A stretch of 64,000 bases of DNA from Dichetophora obliterata (Eukaryota; Arthropoda; Insecta; Diptera; Sciomyzidae), in the NCBI GenBank assembly GCA_963920525.1, contig OY986435.1:275922848-275986847 (forward strand), read 5' to 3'. Positions within the stretch are counted from its first letter, which is position 1; the number at the start of each line of letters is the position of its first letter. The notes under the pieces were generated by a model that was not told the DNA's origin, did no database searches, and was given only the letters and a program-made list of their open reading frames with translations. Below, one piece after another: positions 55,190 to 64,000 of the stretch. The translations under genes were made by a program, and so were the position numbers.

Positions 55190-56455
55190 GTGGCTGCATC
55201 ACACAGGGGTCATCAGACCTATACTTCTATACACAGCAACGATATGGCCAGTCTTGGACAAGGTCACATATTTAAAACAGCTTCAAAAAGTCCAAAGAAT
55301 GCCATCTATTTGCATCAGCTGTGCTCTGAGAACAACACCGACTGCAGCTTTAGAGACCTTACTTCACCTTCTACCGCTCGACTTGGTTGCTAGGCAACAT
55401 GCAGTCTGTTCGGCGGTCAGACTAATGGAAACTGGTGTATGAAAAAACCTGGGTTCAGGACACGCATCCATGCTCTACAAATTCAACTTCATTTTATCAA
55501 GGACTGATTACTGTAAACCACTGCTTTCCTTTGATGGAAAGTACGGCACGTTTATTCCACCTAGAACATACTGGAATAAAGGTGCGCTGTGGAAACCAGG
55601 GTATCTACACTTCGATACAGATGGATCAAAATTAAATGACAAGGTCGGGTATGGGGTCTACTCAAAAGAATGAGGGGTATCCTTGGTTCGTAGGCTGCCA
55701 GATCACTGTAGTGTTTACCAAGCCGAAATGATGGCGATTAAGGAAGTTGCGACATGGCTCTCAGAGAATGCTATCTCTAAACGAGAAATATATATTTTCT
55801 CGGACAGCCAAGCAGCGTTCGAATCGATGGAGCATGTATCCGTCTACTTAAGTAGCCAAAGAATGCCGTGCTGCATTAGGCGAAATGTCAAAGTTTTTTG
55901 GCATAAGTTTAATATGGGTACCTGGGCATAAAAGCATACGTGGAAATGAAAAAGCAGACGAGCTTGCTATGAAAGGTAAATTGGTGACTTCAATGGTTCG
56001 GCTCTACCCGAGCATCCCGATGGCAACTGTCAAAATGCTGCTTAATGAGTACACCCCATCTAAAGCCAACTCAAAATGGGCTGAACTCTCAACATGCAGA
56101 ACAACAAGGCTTATCTGGCCGACTCTAAACCCAAAGCGATCGAGAGCCCTTCTCTTGTTGGGAAGACTAGAGGCAGCCACGCTAGTGGCCGTTATTACAG
56201 GGCACTGCTTGATAGGCAGACATGCCGCCAGACTGGGAGTCATCACAAATGACTTCTTCACAAACTGCAGGGACGAGGAGGAGGAAGAAACCATCTCCCA
56301 CCTTCTATGTTCCTGTCCCGCGCTTGCTAGAAGAAGGCATTAATATCTAGGGTCACTCTTCTTCTCTGAGCTTGACGACCTGTCAGAGACAAGCGTCAAA
56401 CGTCTTATAAGCTTTATTAAGAGCTCAATGTGGTTCCACTCGGACTAAAGCCCAA
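55190..56455 (+). pseudogene. LINE (RNase H-bearing group), right part: RT end and RNase H
   Basis: The continuation of the LINE after the insertion. The frame at about 55190-55442 gives GVIRPILLYTATIWPVL and CALRTTPTAALETLLHLLPL. After a shift, 55470-55673 has HFDTDGSKLNDKVGYGVYSK (first RNase H Asp). 55683-55931 has SVYQAEMMAIKEVA (Glu) and IYIFSDSQAAFESM (Asp). 55885-56343 has LIWVPGHKSIRGNEKADELA (His, Asn, Asp) and ends in a CX-H-C-like tail (NCRDEEEEETISHLLCSCPA). The full RNase H set is thus visible, across several frames. The C-terminal SFIKSSMWF and a stop are near 56445. This places the element in the I/LOA/R1-like LINEs. Confidence 0.8.
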
Positions 56456-56459
56456 GTTT

Positions 56460-59400
56460 GCAGCGGTATCACAATGGACATTTGCATCTTATCATCAGAT
56501 ATACTTCATATACAAAATTTTAAATTATAACCGATTCAAAATTCAGTTCTAAATTTTCCATTGAACTTAACTTTTTAACTGAGCTGTAACTGACATTTTT
56601 TCCTATATATAATATTCATTCAGCTAAAAATTTTCAGCTTGTTTTTAGTTGCCAAAAAAACGCATTACCAGATATATTTTTTAGAAGAGCTCAAAAATCA
56701 CCCATAATTTGCATTTTGACACAAAATTTGGAAAAGGATGTGTTGGTTGATGTCCTAACTTAAGCTCTGCCACAAATATTTGAACAGCTGAGGCAATCAG
56801 TAGGTTGTTTTATATAAAAAAGGCGAAAAATCGTAAGGTTTTTCATCCACAAATGTACAAATAATTATGCAAACATAACATTTTCAAGTATTTTTGAATG
56901 CAGAATATTTTTGAAAGTAACAATATTCACCCAAAATTTTGGTTTTAAAAAATAATGGCGGTACGTTTTAAAATAACACCACTTTTTCCTGAAATTTAAT
57001 TTTTTATCCTCTTTTGCAAGAGGTCGCAAATTCGTTTTTATTTTTCGTCTGTTTTTACCAATCACCCTTGATGAGAAGATCAAGAATAACCACAAAATTT
57101 CGAGGATTACTTTTATTTTTGGTCTTAAATGAGAAAGAAATTTCTCAAAAAAAAAAAAAAACATCGAAATATTTTCATTGTTGTATAAGAAATATGGCGT
57201 TTTGGGCTCAAGACTAATTAAATGGGTCATTAATTGACTGGCATAAGTCATGTTTGCATAGGTTCTATTGATACATGGCAGACCCTTGAGAATAAAGATG
57301 ATAATAAAACAAAAACCATAAATTCTTCTGTACCAGTAAAAACCATAAATACTGTACAGAAGTTTTGTACCATTTCAGCATATGTATAATTCTGTGATTG
57401 CAAAAGAGAACAAAGTAGGTAAAAGCTGGAAGAGTTGTCTTAATATGACTCTGGTTTCTAGGTACATAGATCTTTATTTTTAGTCCATTTAGCTTCTTAC
57501 TTTTATGATCCCTCTGAAGCAAAATGCAATTTAAAAAAAAGCATTTGACTAAAATCCAACCACTAAATTATATAAATTTTATTGATTATCAAAACAAGGA
57601 CGAAACCACCATACAATCCTTTTAATCACCAAAAAATTGGTTTTACTCACATGGTTTTTTAACTTTTTTGTTGAATTTGGGCTCAAAACCCGGTTTAAAC
57701 TTTTGAGATAACTTTTGAGTTCAAAACCCGGCGTACTTTTGAGAATATCTTTAAGTATATTTGCTAATAATGATGGGATGTATATTTACTAAATTCAAAC
57801 AAAACTAGTAAGGAGTTATCTTCGACTGGACTGAAGTTAAAATACCCCACAGCCTTATTTAAGTATATTCGAGGTTTCAAATGTTGTATTATTTTATACA
57901 ACACTTTTATAGGAGATGGTTCTTATTCAAATATTCAAACTTTTAAATTTACGGTACATGTTAATTAGCAAAGCTTATGTGCATATCAAGTTTAAACATT
58001 GATTTTTTGGAATTTCTGAATGTTTTATTATTATGATGACGTCCCTTTGTAGGGGAGGTGGGCGATATTTTAAGTTTTTTTTTACTAATTTCCTAGCATC
58101 GAGTGCATAGTATACTCAAACTTATTTGCAAAATTTGAAGCCATTGCACTAATTTTTGTGGAATTTTAGTAGATTTTACTGTTTTCATGAAGTCACTTTG
58201 TATGGGAGATAGTCGTGGTGGTCATTTGATTTTTATTAATTTAATACTTAGAAAGCATATAAGGGCAGGTTCTTATCTAGAGGTTAAAAAACATGGTGAT
58301 GTTCTTGATTTTTTCCCAAAGAAGGAAGTAAATGACCACCTTAAGTTGGCAGTTATTTATTAATTCTTTAAGTGTAGGTATATATTTTTTTGTGCATAAA
58401 TTTGTAATGGTATTTTTATGCCAATATTATCTAAATTTAGGTTTCCAGACTGAAAAATATGTTTTCCAGAAAACTCGTTTTAAGATTTTGTTAACGATTT
58501 TGTCGAGTTCTTCAATTAAAATATGGGTTATTTATAACTTTTTTATGCAATCTTTATCGGTTAAAACGCTTTGGGAATATATTCTACACATCATGAGCTA
58601 TTAAAATTTAGTTTTTTTTGGTCAAGTTTCATAAGAACCTCCCTCATTTTCGTACTTGTATCTTTTGACTCAGAAAATTACGGCTGTTTTCGTGATCACA
58701 GACAGACAAACGGACATGACTAAATTGACTCAGGAGGTGATGCTGATTAATATTAATATACCCCTTACGCGGAAGCGGGGGAGTATACAAATCAAATTTT
58801 TTAACTTTTAAATTTACTTTTTGAACTATTTTAGTGGAATTTTTCATCTGTTGGAAAATTTTTTAAACCAAAAAAAGGGTCGAACATTCATATATAAAAG
58901 TTTACTTTTTCAGCTAGTTCAGTTGAGTTTTTCAACTTCGTTTGCTTGAAGATTTATTTATTTAACAAAATCGGACTTTTTTCTGTTCAACTTTCGAACT
59001 TTTTACGCAGCGCCTATTCGTTTTTTTTTTTTGTTAATTTTTTATCTTAATGAAATGGCATTTTCATCAAAAAAGCTTAAAATTTTTTATAATCTTAGTT
59101 TTTTAAACCAAAGTTTCAACTTTTTTGGAAAGAATGTATATTTCAATTAAAAAAGAGGTAAATGTGAGCCTGAAATTGAACCATGTTAGACGTGGTTTCT
59201 ATTTTTACTAATTTTCAAAAATATGTTTTACAATTTAATATATTTATTTTTATATCCTAAATTAATCTCAGTACTGAATCTTATCATCTCTAAATCAGCA
59301 GAACAATGTTTAAAATTCTGCGTCATTGTGCGAGTCTAACTGACCTTTGCCAATTCTATGCGTTATTTTAAATCAATTATCCCATTCCATTTTTGCAGCT

Positions 59401-60045
59401 GCTGCAGATTCCATCTGTACATTTGGTATCCTTTGGCTGGTTTTGCATTTCGATGTTATGATTTTTGCAATCAATATTTGCTATTTTCGAATCATAATTT
59501 AACTTATTTCTTAAAGGAAAAAATACAATTTTGATAGTAACGTAGAATTCATTTTTATACAGAAATAGAGATAGTTGAAGTTTTTTATTTTAGTTTTTAT
59601 TATTATAACTTATAAATAAATTACTTGCTATCTTTAAATTTAATTTTAAAAAATTTAAATAATACACATAACAAAATTAATGCAAATTTAGGTAGTTATA
59701 CAAGATTTAAAATAATATACATTAACAAAACTTATGCAAAAGTTCAATGTTTAAGTGAATTTAAAAGAACTTGACCTTTTAAAATTGTGTGTATTGGCTT
59801 GTAATATATATTGTTGTATTGAAAAATATAATATATAATTTTCACTCATTGACAAGATATGCATCGTGTAAAAAAAATATGAACACAGGATACTCCCAAT
59901 GTTGTGGAAGATAATCCAAAAGCCAATTCTATATCAAAAGGATTTGTTCATAGTTACACGGTTAAAAATTTTGGACTACTTTTTAATCCAAACTTTGGTT
60001 TAAGAAATTTTTAATTCAAAAAGTACTACTTTTTAATCCAAACAT
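56460..60045. other. No gene seen
   Basis: About 3.6 kb of AT-rich DNA. Weak self-similarity is visible (AAAACCCGG...TTTTGAGATAACTTTTGAG near 57680-57740; TTAATCCAAAC(T/A)TTGGTTTAA near 59980-60055). A common fly repeat word lies at 58650-58790. No frame has a recognisable domain. Confidence 0.5.
58650..58790 (+). repeat. Fly interspersed repeat segment (pair with 43970-44085)
   Basis: GACAGACAAACGGACATGAC followed by TAAATTGACTCAGGAGGTGA and ATATACCCC parallels the minus strand of 43970-44085. No element ends were found. Confidence 0.55.
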
Positions 60046-60049
60046 TAGT

Positions 60050-60420
60050 TTAATTTAGCTGGGTCTCAAACCCACTTTCCTGAAAATAGCTTACTTGCAA
60101 TCGTAATGATGCAAAATAAGCGAAACTATGTTAACAACTGAGTTGGATGAGTGGATTAGGTCTTGGACTAGCACATCAGGGAACTTGTGTTTAAATCACG
60201 AACTGGTCAGAACATTTTTTTATTTTACTTTAATTTAGCTGGGTCTCGAACCCACGTTTCTGCTCGCTTGCTTACTTACTGCAAGCTTACTTGCATTCGT
60301 TATGATGCAAAATAAGCGTAACTTTCTTAACAAATGAGATGGAAGAGTGGATAAGGTGTTGGATCAGCACAACAGAGGACGTGTGTTCAAATTATGAACT
60401 AGTCAGAAAAGTATTTTTTA
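60050..60420. repeat. Tandem pair of tRNA-like-containing units, period about 175-190 bp
   Basis: Both units start TTTAGCTGGGTCTC(A/G)AACCCAC. Read on the minus strand this is a T arm with B box GGGTTCGAGACCC. Both continue with CGTAATGATGCAAAATAAGCG-like sequence and end with a plus-strand tRNA-like stretch (GAGTGGAT(T/A)AGGT...GTGTT(T/C)AAAT). Each unit thus has two opposed, degenerate tRNA-like pieces. It is most likely a SINE-derived duplication. Confidence 0.6.
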
Positions 60421-60579
60421 AACTTGTCCAATATGTTATCCAAGAAAGTTTAAAATTATTCCAAGATTTTTATCCGTGTAGTTTTCCCTATAAACAGTTA
60501 TGCTTTCAACACAAGTACAAACAATTTATTTTTGTGAGCTTTAAACTTAAAAAAACTAAACATACCAGTTAAAAATTAT

Positions 60580-62370
60580 TTGTAAAACTGCATTGCGTTT
60601 TACACCTACTCTTTACAACAAGCGTCACACTTCGATAAGAAATAATCGTAAGTCACAGTTTCCATTACATTGACATTATAATTATTGTTAAGTATGAACA
60701 GTTTTGATAGTATATTTTAGTGCGAACTTACATTGCTTAAGCTTGTGTCAACAACGCTCAAAACTTGTAAAGAGTAGGATTATTTTTTGTATTAAACTTG
60801 CTGAAGATTAATAAATACAATCAAAACACGAAAATACCAAAAGCACTGCACTCAAAATATTTATTAGTAAAATGGCTACGAATGACAATCGTGGCAAAAA
60901 CATTCGTGCATTATACGAATATTCGTATAATTGACGAAGTATTTGTATGCTGATATCTTTACAAATTCATTCGTGAAGTGTAATTTAAACCTGTGCTAGT
61001 ATCTACGAATTTATTTGTTATTATTATAATAAACTAATTATATTCGTAAAAAAAAATAAAACTATTCGTATGAGTGCTTTTACGAATTATTTTTTACATA
61101 TATATAATAACATTCGTCAATTTTTTCATTATATTCGTAGTATATATTTACTAATGGGGTCATGCTATATATGAATTAAAAATTATATTAGCAGAAAAAA
61201 TGTCATTCTAATACATATTTACTAGGAATACATTATTACTAGAATGTACGAAGTATTAGTTAAGTTTAAGAAATTTAGAACCGAAATAGTTCAGTCTGTG
61301 AAAAAAGTTTGTTAAAATGGCCACATACAAACCGAGCTGTTGTGACTTTATTAAAGAACTGAAAAACTTCAAAGTTAGATATTCGTTTTAATCGCCCCAT
61401 AACTAATAGTTTGGCATATTTTTTATTTTTGTACGATAAATATTAAATGATGTAGTTATGCCTCAAGTGCCCACTAAAAACGTTATATGCTGTCCCCATA
61501 CAAACTGCGCTGTAAGACGTATTTTTACGTCAAAAAATTTAAAAATTGTTGGAAATAGAAAAGGTTGATTTTTTCTTACCTCTCAGCGTTAAAGATCTAA
61601 CATTTGATTTTTCAGGCCTCCATTCAAGAAAAAGTCTAATTTTTAAATTTCTGAAATGACAGAATTTTATAATTTTGTACAAAACAAATCATTTTTATGA
61701 TTTGATAACATCTAAAAATAATTCTTCATATCGTCGCTGCACCTACAAAAATGTTAATGTGATTTTTGTCAATTTTTTTTTATTGCATATTTTATTAAAA
61801 CTATCTATCGCCCATATCTCTTCATTTGCCGTTTTTTTAGATCTCTTTTGGTTTAGAAATGATCAAAAGTGCTATGCTCTCGCAGTAGTAGAAATGCTCT
61901 AAAAAAATCAGTTTTTTTGCTCTCCTGAAACTGAAAGGTTGCTGAAAAACACATAACCATTTTTGTATGCGCAGGGACGATATGTAATTTGTTTTTGTAT
62001 AAATGTCTCAAAAATTAAAATTTTTACATTTTCATTTCAAATGAATAAATACGTTTTTTACTTGAGCTAAATGGGTGAAGAAAAGTTAAAAAAACTCTTT
62101 CTGATTTGTTACAATTGAAAACACAAGTGATTTGCCTCATTAGCAAAAAAGAAAAAAAAAATATAACAAAAAGTTTTTAATAGTGAATCTGAAAATATTG
62201 GGAATTTCAACTTTAGTGATTGTGCTATGCTTATTTTGTATGGGACACGATATTTATTGTTTATCAAAGGCACCAATCACATTCGTTATGGGAGATGTTT
62301 ATATGGAATAAATATTTGATTAGATTTTTTTGTTTTGAACGGAGTTTTATATCGAAGCTCCAAACATTAT
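60580..62370. other. No gene seen; ATTCGT-rich cluster
   Basis: AT-rich. 60870-61145 is dense in ATTCGT and its complement ACGAAT (over a dozen occurrences, both orientations), bounded roughly by CTACGAATGAC on the left and ATTCGTAG on the right, as in a MITE with multiple subterminal binding words. The frame at 61675-61902 has no domain. Confidence 0.5.
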
Positions 62371-62542
62371 GTTAGGATACGTCACCCAAATTCTAATAGG
62401 ATGTAAGGCAAAATTGGGCAAAGTAACGTTTATTAGCGGTTTAGGTAGATTGGTCAAAACTACATCTATGTCCTTTTTTAGTTTTTAACGTTTGAAACAA
62501 TACATTATCGTATGACTTTCATACAAATTAGTATTGTACTTG

Positions 62543-62619
62543 TCGGCCTTTGCAGTCTAGTGGAGAGTGCGCTAGACTATCAACCCAGAGGTCCCTGGTT
62601 CGAATCCGGGCTCGGGCAT
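62543..62619 (+). ncRNA. tRNA-like Pol III module (SINE head)
   Basis: It has an A-box-like TGCAGTCTAGTGG and a perfect B box GGTTCGAATCC in a paired CCTGG/CCGGG-type T arm. The anticodon arm is imperfect (two mismatches) and the acceptor ends do not pair well. It shares AGTCTAGTGG with the tRNA-Asp-like unit at 46701. It is not a working tRNA gene. Confidence 0.65.
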
Positions 62620-62796
62620 GGTTCTTTTAACTTCCTTTGTTCTTTCCCACATTTAAGAATTATGAAAAACTAAAAATCAACAACTAAATTGTGGAAAATG
62701 TGGAATTAAAAGGACAGGCACACAAATAAGGGCTGGAAATGCTTGACGAGGTTAAGGCATAACACTAGCCTCGGTTTAAAGAAATTCAAATTGTTT

Positions 62797-62853
62797 TTCA
62801 CGGTTGTTTCATAATTTCACGGTTGTTTCATAATTTCACGGTTGTTTCATAAT
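62797..62853. repeat. 19-bp tandem repeat, three copies
   Basis: TTCACGGTTGTTTCATAAT is repeated three times without change, followed by a partial fourth copy. Confidence 0.95.
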
Positions 62854-63049
62854 TCACGTATGGTTCTAATCAATTCCTCTAAATAAATCTAACCCTTTCC
62901 TTTCAGGTCAAAGACCAAACTTTGTTTGTATAAGGCGCATGCCTTGGTTCTTTGATGTTTTCGTACAAAAAACATATATGTAAACAGTTTTCTTTGCTTA
63001 CTGCACAATAGATAATTTTGACTTACGTCATATTAAAATTAATGCGACG

Positions 63050-64000
63050 AATTACTGAAATATTTTACTATTCATATACTTTTTCTGGAACTCCTTTACA
63101 TCATTCTAAAAAGATTTTTAACTTTTTTTAATAAGTACATTCAATTATTATTGATCGAAACTTTTATAATAAGCATTTTCTTAAAATAATTACATTAAAT
63201 ATTAAAAACAGCAGTAAAAATATTTTTACAACAGCGACATAATATTAAAAACACAAAGACTTTAAAATAAAATATATAAATTTGTATGCTATCTATAAAC
63301 AAAAGTGTATAATAAACACACAATATAACAATTAATCATGACAAACTCTTAATTGTTCTATACATACATATTAAGGTGGATTGTTTTCTTCAGGCGTAAA
63401 AAAAAATTTTTTTTTACACTCATATTCAGAATGCTGGATTCAAGAAGATCTTAAATCCTAAGGAAATTAAAATCGGTTTGACCATCTGCCAGCGGTATTG
63501 ATTTAAAAAATCTTTTTTCCTCAAAAATCAACGGTTTTTCGTCGTAAGTATTTATCAAGCTGAAAAAACTACCCCAAGGTAGGGTGCAAATTAAAGGTAT
63601 CTTGGTCCCCAAACTTGTGAGTTAGACGATTGTTAGATTCGGAAATTTTCTTAGTGCAACAATGTTCAGATTTTGGTCAAAATTTTGGATCTTTTTCACA
63701 AAAAAATCAAAATATTGGAATTAATTTTTTTAATGAATTTTCATTGAAAAGTCATTGAATTGAATTAAAAAAATATTTTCGTGATTCAAATATATTGTAG
63801 CGTTCTCGTGAATCTAATGTTCACATAATGTGTCTAAGATGCACTGTAAAAACGAAGTGTTATTTTACGCACTGCTTTAAAATCATCAACAGCCTTAATT
63901 CCATCGTCGTCCTTATATTAAGTTTATGCAGCCTTAATTTTAGACAGTAGGAAGTTGAAATTAGAAATTTTTAAGCGTGTTTGTAGAAAATCAAGCAGTC
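63050..64000. other. No gene seen
   Basis: AT-rich sequence up to the window edge. No open frame of note and no clear element ends. Confidence 0.5.

Larger units (their letters stand above)
62529..62970 (+). repeat. tRNA-headed SINE inserted in the MITE
   Basis: This is the segment missing from the copy at 40188. It begins with a tRNA-like head (62543-62619), continues into unique sequence, and includes a 19-bp triple repeat (62797-62853). ATACAAA at its start and GTACAAA near its end may be a diverged target duplication. Limits are approximate. Confidence 0.65.
62380..63049. mobile_element. Small MITE, copy 2, interrupted by a tRNA-headed SINE
   Basis: The left part (62380-62528) matches 40188-40370 (GTAAGGCAAAATT, TTAGCGGTTTAGGTAGATTGG, ACAATACATTATCGTATGA). 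The right part (about 62978-63049) matches its end (AACAGTTTTCTTTGC, GACTTACGTCATATT), finishing with GCGACG, the inverted form of the CGTCGC start. Between them is a 440-bp insertion absent from copy 1. Confidence 0.8.

Noticed and set aside
62543..62619. A true tRNA gene
   Set aside because: The B box is perfect, but the anticodon stem has mismatches and the acceptor stem is poor. It heads an inserted SINE.
62797..62853. A CRISPR-like array
   Set aside because: It is three directly abutting 19-bp repeats without spacers, in eukaryotic DNA. No CRISPR array was seen anywhere in the window.

Overview
The window reads as AT-rich insect DNA, most likely from a higher fly. Evidence for this is the Pao/BEL retrotransposon, a rosa-type DD41D mariner, hAT elements, fly-style tRNA-derived SINEs and abundant GT, GTT and CAA simple repeats. 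A tephritid-like fly is my best guess, but it is an inference. I found no gene that I can confidently call a host gene. The sequence is a deep pile of transposable elements, most of them broken, lying in intergenic, intronic or heterochromatic DNA.

Layout: 1-2.66 kb is AT-rich filler with a GT microsatellite. 2.68-4.32 kb is a decayed LINE, followed by a complete but frameshifted rosa-like mariner (4415-5656). 5831-7942 is a hAT relic with a perfect 8-bp target duplication, which contains a second hAT (6485-7799), which contains a palindromic MITE (6724-6977). A MITE with a TTA target lies at 8.88-9.25 kb. 9.3-12.9 kb holds no recognisable gene and includes a 398-bp tandem duplication. 12.9-13.4 kb is one copy of a repeat carrying a tRNA-Asp-like unit. 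13.9-22.7 kb is a cluster of LINE, mariner and MITE pieces on both strands.

22960-31532 is the centrepiece: an apparently intact Pao/BEL LTR retrotransposon with 349-bp LTRs that I read as identical, a 5-bp ATACC duplication and an uninterrupted 1750-codon Gag-Pol frame. Downstream of pol, where other elements carry env, is an unusual second gene (29755-30933). It encodes a second set of zinc knuckles, five RPRPSxP-type repeats and a protease-like fold whose active-site DSG is replaced by DPC. A strong splice donor just after the 5' LTR and a strong acceptor 13 bases before this second ATG suggest an env-like spliced subgenomic mRNA.

31.6-51.8 kb is non-coding repeat DNA: SINEs, several MITE families, two foldback-like elements, a nested hAT/MITE/MITE set (39587-41008), and a Tc3-like relic split by a 1.1-kb element (44450-46380). 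51.8-56.5 kb is an RNase H-bearing LINE cut in two by a 2.7-kb insertion (52471-55189). That insertion itself carries a TIR element (52978-54603) with a 279-codon open frame of the DUF7869-like family, and a SINE. 56.5-64 kb holds tRNA-like repeats, an ACGAAT-rich cluster and a MITE interrupted by a tRNA-headed SINE. Nothing suggests that these units cooperate, except within the Pao/BEL element.
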